Positions 1-7,700 of a stretch of 17,830 nucleotides of DNA are shown one piece after another. The position numbers and the translations under genes were made by a program. Position 1 is the first letter of the stretch. Each line of letters opens with the position of its first letter. Source of the DNA: CAWDLX01 sp046728155 (GTDB lineage Bacteria; Actinomycetota; Actinomycetes; Mycobacteriales; Micromonosporaceae). The notes below the pieces were generated by a model that did no database searches, was not told where the DNA came from, and saw nothing but the letters and a program-made list of their open reading frames with translations. The stretch is taken from the NCBI GenBank assembly GCA_046728155.1, contig JBKPDY010000132.1, positions 1-17,830 on the forward strand, written 5' to 3'.

Positions 1-810
1 GCTGATGACGTCCTCGAGCAGGCGAACCCGTGTTTCCCGACGGGGTGCGCCATACCAGCGGTCGAAGACTGCCACCAGCCAGTCGCCGTACGGTGTCGGA
101 CCGGCGCCGGATGGCCGGCACGGCGGACGCGACCAATTGGCGTGCGGCAACAGGAAGTCGACCACCGGCGGCTCGAACTCGAGGAGTGCCTCGTAGCACG
201 CCGCTGGTTCGGATTCGGGATCGATCGTGCAGAGCAGGCCGGCGAATGCCGGACGATAAACCGGGCGGCCTAGCAGACGGAGGCCTCGGGCAACGGCCGC
301 ATGGCTCCCCTCGCCGCGCGTACCGTGTCGACGCCGGTCGTTCGCGGCGGCGACGCCATCGAGGCTGACCCCGATCCGTACGTCGTGCCGGACGAGGATA
401 TCGAGCATTCTCTCGTCGAGCAGAATGCCGTTGGTCTGAAGGCCGATGCGTACGTTGCAGCTCGGCGGGAGCGCGGCGCGGACATCCACGATCAGCTCAA
501 CCAGGCGATCACGGCCGACCAGCAGCGGCTCGCCGCCGTGCAGGGTGATGGCAACGTCGGTCAAGGCGTGCGCCTCTACGTGCTCCACGATCCGGACCAA
601 TGCGGCCCGCCAGACCTGGGCATCCATTCTCGCGGGCAATGTCCGCCAGGTCTGGTCGGACATCGTGTACACATAGCAGTAGTCGCAGGCCAGATTGCAC
701 CGCTGATGGATCTTGAATATGAACTCTCGAAACGGACGGGGCCGGAAACCGCGCTGGCAGAGTCCATCGACATCAAGAAGGTCGTGCGGCCACTCGTGCG
801 AACGCGTCAT
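1..810 (-). CDS. fxsB: FxsB-like radical SAM peptide maturase (partial, C-terminus beyond the left edge)
   Basis: The minus strand is open from ATG 810 to base 1, giving 270 residues without a stop. Residues 38-45 read CNLACDYC, the CxxxCxxC motif that binds the radical SAM [4Fe-4S] cluster. HGGEP at 91-95 is the SAM-binding GGEP motif, and LQTNG (124-128) and VSLDG (148-152) are typical later barrel strands. Family knowledge: FxsB enzymes are radical SAM/SPASM maturases that install a three-residue cyclophane in the C-terminus of FxsA peptides. The SPASM part, with its auxiliary cluster cysteines, would lie beyond the edge and is not seen. The start codon overlaps the stop of the precursor gene (ATGA, 807-810), so the two are translationally coupled. 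Another peptide-modifying radical SAM subfamily is possible, but the neighbouring FxsA-like peptide favours FxsB. Confidence 0.88.
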   Translation of the reverse strand, partial: MTRSHEWPHDLLDVDGLCQRGFRPRPFREFIFKIHQRCNLACDYCYVYTMSDQTWRTLPARMDAQVWRAALVRIVEHVEAHALTDVAITLHGGEPLLVGRDRLVELIVDVRAALPPSCNVRIGLQTNGILLDERMLDILVRHDVRIGVSLDGVAAANDRRRHGTRGEGSHAAVARGLRLLGRPVYRPAFAGLLCTIDPESEPAACYEALLEFEPPVVDFLLPHANWSRPPCRPSGAGPTPYGDWLVAVFDRWYGAPRRETRVRLLEDVIS

Positions 811-995
811 TCGACGTAGTTCTGGAAGGCGGGCAAGATCTCCTCCCGCGAGTCGAGTTCGGATAGCAGTCGAGCCAACACCGTGTCCAGTACGTTCGAT
901 GCCGGCGAGATCAAGTCGGATAACGGAACACCCGTAACGTCGATCAGGTCAGACTGCACGTCCTCAGGCACCGAAGGAGACACGAGCGGATCCAT
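807..995 (-). CDS. fxsA: FxsA-like (FxSxx-COOH type) RiPP precursor peptide, variant FQNYVE terminus
   Basis: This 62-aa peptide starts at ATG 995 with a strong site (AGGAGG at 1003-1008, 7 nt away). The leader has the pattern I associate with FxsA precursors: DLIDVTGVPLSDL at residues 16-28, then an acidic amphipathic helix (VLDTVLARLLSELD, 35-48) and a short end, EEILPAFQNYVE. Canonical members end F-x-S-x-x. Here Phe57-Gln58-Asn59 is followed by three residues, so Ser is replaced by Asn and the tail is one residue longer. F-x-N still fits the aromatic-x-polar pattern of three-residue cyclophanes made by such maturases, so I infer a Phe57-Asn59 crosslink. Its stop overlaps the start of the radical SAM gene. 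There are no Cys residues, so a lanthipeptide is excluded. The peptide's biological role is unknown. Confidence 0.8.
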   Translation of the reverse strand: MDPLVSPSVPEDVQSDLIDVTGVPLSDLISPASNVLDTVLARLLSELDSREEILPAFQNYVE

Positions 996-1075
996 CCATC
1001 AGCCTCCTGTCTCGCGCTGCGGGCAAGACGCAGGATCACACATCCCGCCGCAGTGGCGCCGGGATCACCCGAACA

Positions 1076-1104
1076 ACCATACGTTGACACAGATGAATTT
1101 TCCA
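1076..1104 (-). promoter_or_regulatory. candidate promoter of the fxsA-fxsB pair
   Basis: On the minus strand TGGAAA (1104-1099) is followed by 17 bases and then TATGGT (1081-1076), a reasonable sigma70-like -35/-10 pair. It would start transcription near 1068 and leave a leader of about 70 nt before ATG 995. A short inverted repeat, GACC-TTTT-GGTC (1105-1116), abuts the -35 box. It was called by eye only. Confidence 0.35.
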
Positions 1105-1159
1105 GACCTTTTGGTCCCCGTCACACCGTCCCGGCACGGTCACAGGGGCGATCATGAAA

Positions 1160-1771
1160 TCACACGCACGCGTCGAAGAACTGGAGTTCGAGCTGCATCG
1201 CGCGACGGTACGCGAACCTGTTTCGCGCGGTGTCCACACCGTAGGTATTGAGGAGATCTTCGAGGGTCGCCGCCAGCGCTTCGAATTCGGCACCCGCGTA
1301 GAGGTCGATCCACTCGAGGTACGCGTCGCTCGTATGACTGCGGCTCAACGACTGTCCAAGATGGGCGTACAGGCGCATGCATGGTGTCATCGCGGCACAG
1401 ATCTGCCCGGTGTCGCCGACCGCCGCTGTGGCGAGCAGGAAGTCAGCATAGGCGAGCGTTGATGGGATCGCCTCGATGCTCGCCATGTCGATGGACCAAC
1501 GCGCGGCATAGGATCCGTGCAGGCGTAGCTCATCACGAACCCCGGCCAGCAGGTCGGCAAACACGATCACACCGCGTCGGTCTGGGCTGTGCGCCAGAGC
1601 CAACGCATACGCCCGGGCGAACGCGTCGAGAAAATAGGCGTCCTGGGCGATGAAGAGACCGAACTGTTGCGCGGGCAACGTGCCGTCGCCGAGGCCGCGC
1701 ACGAAGGGATGAGCCAAGGCGGCCTCGGTCAGGTCGGTGTTGGCCACCCACAAGTCGTGCGCCAGCGTCAT
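1160..1771 (-). CDS. tenA: TenA/THI-4 family aminopyrimidine aminohydrolase (thiaminase II-like)
   Basis: This 203-aa, all-helical protein has the TenA pattern along its length: GLGDGTLPAQQFGLFIAQD (27-44), FLDAFARAYALALA (47-60), AYADFLL (107-113), AAMTPCMRLYAHLG (126-139) and MQLELQFFD (192-200). Asp44, Cys131 and Glu195 match the catalytic Asp, Cys and Glu of Cys-type TenA enzymes. It is therefore probably active, hydrolysing aminopyrimidines during thiamin salvage in the cytosol. The start is ATG 1771, preceded by a GGAGGGGG site about 5 nt upstream. No other thiamin gene and no TPP riboswitch is seen nearby; a CTGAGA at 1790-1795 (minus strand) lacks the rest of the thi-box. It lies upstream of the RiPP pair, 164 bp away, and that gap has its own candidate promoter, so a shared function is not indicated. 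Confidence 0.85.
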   Translation of the reverse strand: MTLAHDLWVANTDLTEAALAHPFVRGLGDGTLPAQQFGLFIAQDAYFLDAFARAYALALAHSPDRRGVIVFADLLAGVRDELRLHGSYAARWSIDMASIEAIPSTLAYADFLLATAAVGDTGQICAAMTPCMRLYAHLGQSLSRSHTSDAYLEWIDLYAGAEFEALAATLEDLLNTYGVDTARNRFAYRRAMQLELQFFDACV

Positions 1772-1884
1772 GCAACCCCCTCCGTCGATGTCTCAGCAGG
1801 CGATCTCCCGTCGATGCTAGCCTGCGCAGAGGCCGGCGATCGCCGCAAGTCAGGATCCGTCCACAGAGGACAATGTTGCTCGGG

Positions 1885-1911
1885 CACGGCCGTCACCTAG
1901 CCTCGGCCGTG
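1885..1911 (-). terminator. hairpin downstream of the DinB-fusion gene
   Basis: CACGGCCG (1885-1892) and CGGCCGTG (1904-1911) form a perfect 8-bp stem with an 11-nt loop, starting 56 nt after the stop codon at 1967. There is no T-tract, which is common for actinobacterial terminators. It could instead be a palindromic site upstream of tenA. Confidence 0.4.
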
Positions 1912-1966
1912 ACTGTACACCAGCTTTCCCGCCTCGATGCGCGCCGCATCGCGCTCCACCTGGACC

Positions 1967-2770
1967 TCAAGCTGCCGTGATCCTCCGCGATTCGAGCACC
2001 GCGAGGTCGCGCACGGCGTAGCGGTGGTGCTCGCACTCCTCCTCCATCACCACACCGATGCACTCCGCGACCGAACGCGACTCGTCCGGGTACCCGGGGG
2101 CCGGCGCACGCGTGCATGGCCGTTCAAGCTCGGTATCCGTGAGTCCGTCAACGATGCGGCGCACCAACGCCATGCGGTCGGCGCGCACCCTCATGACCTC
2201 CGCGAACGACGGCCTGGCGTCGAGGTCCATGCCGATAGCTGCCGCGTCCGCGGGCGCATAGGCGGTTTGGGGCAGGCCCAGCCGGTGGTAGGGCATCGGC
2301 TCGTCGAGGACTGTGCGGCTCGCCCACGAATCCGTGATGTACACAAGATGACGTAGCGTCTCCACGAAGGACCATTCATCGTCGACCCGTTCGTACAGAG
2401 CAGGTTCGGGCAGCCGCTCCGCGCGGGCGACCGTCTCCGACCAGAGCCGTTCGATCGTGTCCCACATAGCGCGGTAGTCGTCGGCGGTGTGCATGCCTCT
2501 CAGCTGTACACGTTCCGGGTGTCGCCGATCGAGCTCTGAGTCCACGTACGCGGTGATGTCGACGCCGTTGACAACGAAGTTGCCGACGTACCCGGACACG
2601 TTGACATCGACGAGGTACGAGTCGACGATCTTGACGTTGCTCAGGTCGCAGTCGACGAACTTCGCGCCACCGAGGTCGGCGACCATGAAGCTCGCCCCGT
2701 GGAACCTGTCGTTGTTGCCGTCGTCGTGATAACCCGCCGACCACCGATGTGGACCGTACTGTGCAGCCAT
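1967..2770 (-). CDS. pentapeptide-repeat / DinB-family fusion protein
   Basis: This protein has 267 aa. Residues 23-63 read as pentapeptide-type repeats (FHGAS FMVAD LGGAK FVDCD LSNVK IVDSY), which fold as a short right-handed beta-helix. Residues 95-262 match the DinB/DfsB-like four-helix bundle: SFVETLRHLVYITDSW with His141 and MEEECEHHRYAVRDL with His248/His249, the usual metal-binding His positions. DinB-like proteins include mycothiol- and bacillithiol-dependent enzymes, among them S-transferases and an isomerase; the substrate here cannot be told. Two Trp/Tyr-rich segments (109-150) sit in the bundle. The start ATG 2770 has only a distant GGAG, and a promoter-like pair ends 6 nt upstream, so translation may be leaderless. 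It has its own candidate promoter and a hairpin separates it from the rhomboid gene, so they are probably separate units. Confidence 0.75.
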   Translation of the reverse strand: MAAQYGPHRWSAGYHDDGNNDRFHGASFMVADLGGAKFVDCDLSNVKIVDSYLVDVNVSGYVGNFVVNGVDITAYVDSELDRRHPERVQLRGMHTADDYRAMWDTIERLWSETVARAERLPEPALYERVDDEWSFVETLRHLVYITDSWASRTVLDEPMPYHRLGLPQTAYAPADAAAIGMDLDARPSFAEVMRVRADRMALVRRIVDGLTDTELERPCTRAPAPGYPDESRSVAECIGVVMEEECEHHRYAVRDLAVLESRRITAA

Positions 2771-2776
2771 CGCGCA

Positions 2777-2805
2777 AGTGTCTCCGACTGAGCCGGCGCC
2801 GACAA
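2777..2805 (-). promoter_or_regulatory. candidate promoter for the DinB-fusion gene, leaderless arrangement
   Basis: On the minus strand TTGTCG (2805-2800), 17 bases, then GACACT (2782-2777), only 6 nt before ATG 2770. This spacing would start the transcript at or near the A of ATG. The -35 matches well; the -10 is poor. Confidence 0.28.
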
Positions 2806-2823
2806 CCGCGAGATCGAGGGCTG

Positions 2824-2854
2824 GGGAGTCCCAGGTCCGCCATAGCGGACTCCC
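2824..2854 (-). terminator. hairpin downstream of the rhomboid gene
   Basis: GGGAGTCC (2824-2831) and GGACTCCC (2847-2854) form a perfect 8-bp stem around a 15-nt loop, 37 nt after the rhomboid stop on the minus strand. It has no T-run. Its placement between two co-directional genes 120 bp apart supports a terminator. Confidence 0.45.
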
Positions 2855-2890
2855 GATGACCCAGCCGATCCGTCAACCGAGCCGACGCCG

Positions 2891-3682
2891 TCACCCGTTG
2901 TAGCCCCGGACCTGGTAACGCGGCTGGCTGGGCCGCCGGAACGGCCAGGCAATGATGTACCCCGCCACGAAGCCGAACACATGCGCCAGGTAGGCGACCG
3001 ATCCGGCTTCGGAGACCGCGAATCCCACGGCGTACGCCCATTGGAGGGCGAACCACAGTCCGAGCACGAGCCAGACCGGCAGTCGTAGCGGTATGAAGAA
3101 GAGGAACGGGACGAGGCTCCACACTCGAACCCGGGGATATAGGGCAAGATACGCGCCCAGCACACCCGCGATGGCGCCCGACGCACCCACGAGCGGCTCC
3201 GATGAGCCGGAGTTCACGACGGCGAAGCCGTAGGCCGCGATGTATCCGCACACAAGGTAGAACAGCGCATAGCCGAGGTGGCCGAATCGGTCCTCGACAT
3301 TATTGCCGAAGATCCACAGAAAGAGCATATTGCCCAGCAGGTGTATCCATCCCCCATGCAGGAACATCGAGTACAGCACCGATAGGAAGGGAAGCTTCTC
3401 GTACGGCGGCCGGGACACCACGCACCCCGGTCCTGACGCGCCAACGCCCACCTCTCCGGTCGGCACCAACGGAAGCTGCTTGTTGGTGACGAGCTCATGG
3501 GGGATGGCGGCGTAGTGGTCGTAGAACGCCTCATCCTGGCAGAGCTGTGTCGCTGTAACCGCCTCCATGCCGGTGGTCCGGGCAGCCGGAGTCAGCAGAA
3601 AGATGATGACGTTGGCGGCGACGAGCGCATATGTGACCCACGGCGTTCGTCGCAGTGGGTTCTCGTCGTGGACCGGGATCAC
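2891..3682 (-). CDS. rhomboid family intramembrane serine protease
   Basis: This multi-pass membrane protease cleaves transmembrane substrates inside the bilayer. Numbering from an upstream GTG at 3721, HGGWIHLLGNMLFLWIFGNN (122-141) carries the HxxxN motif that forms the oxyanion site. VGASGAIAGVLGAY (178-191) holds the nucleophile Ser181, and AYLAHVFGFVAG (243-254) holds the base His247, so the catalytic dyad is intact. About six hydrophobic helices are visible, the first at 28-44, followed by a long extracytoplasmic loop (50-110) with Cys61 and Cys100 that could form a disulfide. The start is uncertain. GTG 3721 opens the frame, but GTG 3682 gives VIPVHDENPLRRTP, the family-typical N-terminus, so I chose it; neither has a clear ribosome site. 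The physiological substrate is unknown. It is transcribed divergently from the next gene. Confidence 0.88.
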   Translation of the reverse strand: MIPVHDENPLRRTPWVTYALVAANVIIFLLTPAARTTGMEAVTATQLCQDEAFYDHYAAIPHELVTNKQLPLVPTGEVGVGASGPGCVVSRPPYEKLPFLSVLYSMFLHGGWIHLLGNMLFLWIFGNNVEDRFGHLGYALFYLVCGYIAAYGFAVVNSGSSEPLVGASGAIAGVLGAYLALYPRVRVWSLVPFLFFIPLRLPVWLVLGLWFALQWAYAVGFAVSEAGSVAYLAHVFGFVAGYIIAWPFRRPSQPRYQVRGYNG

Positions 3683-3747
3683 CACGGTGACCACTCTGCC
3701 GTATCGGCTGGGATTCCACACGTCCGTCAGCCGGGTGGACTTCGATC

Positions 3748-3767
3748 ATTGTACCGACGTACGTTGG
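3748..3767. promoter_or_regulatory. divergent control region between rhomboid and the plus-strand gene
   Basis: The minus strand carries TACAAT (3753-3748), a near-consensus -10 for the rhomboid gene. Directly beside it lies CCGACGTACGTTGG (3754-3767), a 14-bp palindrome with one mismatched pair around ACGTACGT, ending 7 nt before ATG 3775. No good -35 was found for either direction, so the palindrome may be an operator. Confidence 0.35.
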
Positions 3768-3774
3768 ACCGGCC

Positions 3775-4254
3775 ATGGCTGACAGTCACACGCCCCCCAG
3801 GAGCGACCACGGTCCAGGACAGTGGTGGTCGATCGAGGTCCTCAACGGCGCCTTCTCCGCGGAGCGATGGCGCGACGCGCACGGCCGGGCACTCTTCGAG
3901 GCCGCGGTGACCCATGGCGCACTCGACTGGTCGTGGCAGACGACCGAATGGGGCTTGGTGCTCGAGGTCGAGTTCCGGGATGCCGATGCATGGTCGGCAT
4001 TTCGTCAGCTGCCCGGGGTGCAGGCCGCGCTCGACGCGGTTCCTGACCCCGTGCACGGGCTATTTGTCTTCCCCGGTCGGGGCGGTTCGTCCGGTGCCCT
4101 CAGGCCGTTGCGCCCGCGCCCGAACGTGGGTGCCGGCGGGGCGCCTCTACCGGTGGACCCGGAGCCGGCGATCGTGGCACACGCCGCCGAGGCGATCCTG
4201 ACGGCCGGCTCGGCCGCATCGCCGTCGCGGACTGAGCCGGCTGAGGTCGCCTGA
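3775..4254 (+). CDS. hypothetical protein, unrecognised, probably cytosolic
   Basis: This 159-aa protein belongs to no family I can name. Residues 17-100 look like one compact domain (WWSIEVLNGAFSAERWRDAHG, then WGLVLEVEFRDADAWSAFRQLPGVQAALDAVP). It is rich in Trp and acidic residues, with alternating strands and helices resembling a ferredoxin-like or dimeric alpha-beta barrel fold; that is an inference. Residues 100-159 are Pro/Gly/Ala-rich and probably disordered. No signal peptide, transmembrane segment or Cys pair is present. The start ATG 3775 lacks a strong ribosome site. Codon use and position 3 GC look like its neighbours, so it is probably a real gene. It faces the ATPase operon tail to tail, 34 bp apart. 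Confidence 0.7.
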   Translation: MADSHTPPRSDHGPGQWWSIEVLNGAFSAERWRDAHGRALFEAAVTHGALDWSWQTTEWGLVLEVEFRDADAWSAFRQLPGVQAALDAVPDPVHGLFVFPGRGGSSGALRPLRPRPNVGAGGAPLPVDPEPAIVAHAAEAILTAGSAASPSRTEPAEVA

Positions 4255-4288
4255 CGCTGGCGTCGCGCCGGCCGACCCAGCTGTGGCT

Positions 4289-4732
4289 TCACGCCTCTTC
4301 CAGGGCTTCCCCGAACGCCCGTACCACCTTGTTGCGCCGACCCGCTGCCAACGTGTGGCCGACGCCCAACAACACGGCCACCGGCCATTCGAGCAGTCCC
4401 ACAACCGCCATGACGACCACGCCACCGACGTACGCGATCTCCTCCGGGGCGGGCAACTGCAACTGGCCGACGATCGGAAGCTGCACATGTAAGCCGTTTC
4501 GCCGCATGGCCCGCTCGGCGGCGAGCACCGCGTGACCAACCGGCCTCCCGCGCCCGCCCGGCTTCGGGACATCAGCGCCGGTCCGCTGCGGACCCGATGC
4601 AGGTAATGCCGCGGATTTCTTCGGCGCCGGCGCGCGAGCACTCGCCCGCTGGCTCGACCTGCGTGGGGGTGCGGTCCTCTTCGGCGCGGAGGCCCGCTTC
4701 TGGGCGGGCCGCCCGGCAGTCGCGGTGGTCAC
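4289..4732 (-). CDS. small basic-tailed membrane protein, paralogue of the 9103-9582 product
   Basis: This 147-aa protein is the last gene of the ATPase operon, starting with GTG 4732 only 12 nt after the ATPase stop and preceded by AGGGAG. Residues 1-66 are a Lys/Arg/Ala/Pro-rich, probably disordered cytosolic tail. Residues 100-130 are hydrophobic (YVGGVVVMAVVGLLEWPVAV and on), forming one or two membrane segments with the motif GLLEWPVA (112-119) and VG following. The same arrangement, PxxEExxxY to LEWPVAxxxxVG to AGRR, is in the first gene of the operon. The gene order suggests an accessory subunit or scaffold of the P-type ATPase. The mycobacterial PacL proteins, which pair with metal P-type ATPases, are a functional analogy only; I see no clear DUF1490 similarity. 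Confidence 0.72.
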   Translation of the reverse strand: MTTATAGRPAQKRASAPKRTAPPRRSSQRASARAPAPKKSAALPASGPQRTGADVPKPGGRGRPVGHAVLAAERAMRRNGLHVQLPIVGQLQLPAPEEIAYVGGVVVMAVVGLLEWPVAVLLGVGHTLAAGRRNKVVRAFGEALEEA

Positions 4733-4744
4733 AGCTAGGTCTCC

Positions 4745-7700
4745 CTACATGGATTGGTTCACGGAATGCAACAAACGCTCGCCCGCCGTGGATAGATGTT
4801 CAACGAGGCGCGAGAAACCGTGCAGACGCTCGACGGGCACGCCCGCCATGGCGGCTGCCGCCGCCGCTGAAGCGACGACGATGCCCCATCCGAGCGGGCC
4901 AAGGGGCCGAGAACCAAAGAACTGGCTGACGACGGGGGTTTGCACGGTGCCCGCAAGCGCAACCATGGACAGTCCGGCGGCGGCGAGCACGGCGCGGTCA
5001 CCGCGCGACGCCACCGCGGTCTGCGCCAGTTGGGACGCGACCAGGGACGCTCCGGCCACACTGCTGGCGCGACCTCGCGTGCCGGTGGCCCGAGCCGCCA
5101 GCCAGGCGCCGGTCGTGGCCAGCGAGGTGGCCGCGGCCCGCCGAGCCACCTCCTGCGTCAAGGCCGTGCCGAGCGACGACTCCGGGCCCTCGCGAGTGAG
5201 CTCCTCGGGAGTGACCCTCCGCGGCGCCTTTGCTGCCACCGCAAGGGCTGGCAGCAAGTCAGTCATCAGGTTGACGAACAGGATCTGGCGGGCGTTCAGC
5301 GGCGACCGAGAGGAGAGTGCGGAGCTGACCACGGTGAAGAGGACCTCGCCGAGGTTGCCGCCGAGCAACAAGGCGACCGCGTCGCGAACCGAGGCCCACA
5401 TCGCCCGACCTTCGATGACTCCGTCGGCGATCGTCTCGATCCGGCCGTCCAGAACGATCATGTCCGCCGCCTGGCGGGCGGCGGTGGTGCCCTGGTCGCC
5501 AAGAGCGATGCCCACATCGGACAGTCGGATGGCGGGCGCGTCGTTGGCCCCGTCACCGGTGACCGCCACGGTGTGGCCGGTACGCCGCAACGATCGCACG
5601 ACCGCGACCTTGTGCGCCGGGCTGACCCTGGCGAAGACCGCTGCCTTTGATACCAGGGAATCGAGGATCGCTTCCTCCGGCTCGGCGTCGGCGATGTCGG
5701 AGCCGGTGACGAGACTGCCGCCGTCGAGGAGATCGAGCTCAGCTCCGATGGCCTCGGCCGTGCTCGGGTGATCGCCCGTGAGCATGACCACCCTGACACC
5801 CGCGGAGCGCAGCCTGCGAACCGCCTCAGCCGCGGTTGGACGGACGGCGTCGGCCAGGCCCAGCAAGCCTCGCAGCTCCAGCCGGTCCACGCGTTCGGCG
5901 TCGAGATGGCGTCGGCGCGAGGCTGTCCGTTCGGCAACCGCCAGTACTCGCATGCCCTGTTGAGCCAAGCGATCGACTTCCGCCTCGATCTCCCGGCGGT
6001 CGGTCTGGCGCAGAGCTTGGGCACGTCCGTCACGGCGCCATGTGTCACATCTGGGTACGACGATCTCCGGCGCGCCCTTGACACTGATCAACTGGCCGGT
6101 TGGGACCTCGCCCAACACGGCGTGAAAGCCCCGGCCGGGCTCGAACGGCAACTCCCGGACCATCCGCCAACGAGCAAAGCCGTCGGCCGCATCGACGCCG
6201 GCGTGTTCGGCGCCCGCCACGACCGCCCGGTCGGTCGCGTGCGGCAGCATCTCGCCGCCATTGGGCAAGGGACTTGCCCGCAACGCCGCGGCGACAATGC
6301 CGCGGCGCTGAGGCCCGGCGGCCTCCACCGATCCATGGCTTCGTCCGTCGGAAACGGAGCGCAGTTGGATGCGGCCCTCGGTCAAGGTGCCCGTCTTGTC
6401 GAAGCAGATGACGTCGGCCCGGCCCAGGGCCTCCATCGCTCGCGGGTTCCGGACGAGAATTCTGTGTCGTGCCAGCCGTTTGCTCGCACTGAGTTCGGCC
6501 GCGGTGGCGACGAACGGCAGCCCTTCCGGAATGGCGGCGACCGCGAGGGCAACGGTCGCGTTGACCGACTCGGCGAGGCGGCCACGAGCCATCCCGGCGA
6601 GCAGCAGACCCCCTGCGGCAGCCGCGGAGGCGGGAATCGAGGCCGCAGCCATCGTGCGGAGGCGGGCCTGGACGCCGCCGCTCGGGGCATCCTCGATGAT
6701 CATGTCTTCACTACGACTGGCTTCGGTAGACCGACCGATCGCCACGACGACTGCGGTTGCGCTCCCCGCCGCAACCGTCGTTCCCGCGTAGACCATGCTG
6801 GTCCGGTCGGCGATCGCCATCGCGAGGGTCGGCGCCTCGCTCTTCGGTACCGGCGTTGACTCGCCGGTCAGGTTTGACTCGTCCATCTCCAGCCCAGCGG
6901 CGGATACGACGCGACAGTCGGCCGGCACGGCGTCGCCGGTCTCAAATGAGACGAGGTCACCCGGCACCAGTTCGTCCGCCGAGATCAGTCGTGATTCACC
7001 GGCCCGGCGCACACGAACCCGCATTGAACTGGCGGCCGCGAGTCGGCGCAACGTCCGGCGAGCTGTCGTCTCCTGCGTAGCAGAGAGGAACGCGTTGGCG
7101 AGGATGGCTGAAAGCACGAGTGCGGCGTCGATGGTCGAACCGGTGGCGGCCGAGATTCCCGCACCTGCAGCCAGCGGTGCCGTGAGGGGCGTGTTGAGCT
7201 CGGCCACGGCCGCCGAGAGCAGTCCACGCTCGGCGTCCTTGTGGCTCCCGTTCTCCGACGCTCGGCGTTGCTGCGCCTGGTCGTCGGTGAGACCGTCCGG
7301 CGAGGCGTTCAACAAGCGCAAAGCTTCGCCAACCGGCAGCGCGTGCCACGGCAGCAGATTCTCGGGTACGGGCACGGGGCGGCGACTCAGATCGGTCGCG
7401 GACCACGCGCCGCCGACGAGATTGACGAGCGCCGCAAACGCGACCGCCGTGAGGGACCGCCGACCGGCCCGGGGGTGACTGTCCACAATGGCTAGTAACG
7501 CGCCGGCTACTGACCCCAGCAGCGAGACTCGACTGCTCCGTCCGCTCACCTGGCGAGCGAGGTTGGCCGATTCGAGGGCCAGCCAGGCGGTGTCCAAGCC
7601 GGGGCCACCGAGCAGGTGTGCGCCCCATGGCGGTCGACGTTCGGCGGATGTGACGATACCGATGCCGCAATCGGCGGCCGCCAAGGCAGCGTCGTTCCGG

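Noticed and set aside
1772..1966. TPP riboswitch upstream of tenA
   Set aside because: A CTGAGA occurs but the conserved paired elements of the thi-box are missing, and the gene has an ordinary ribosome site.
4253..4264. GACGC-TG-GCGTC hairpin between convergent genes
   Set aside because: Only a 5-bp stem with a 2-nt loop and no T-run; too weak to call a terminator in such GC-rich DNA.
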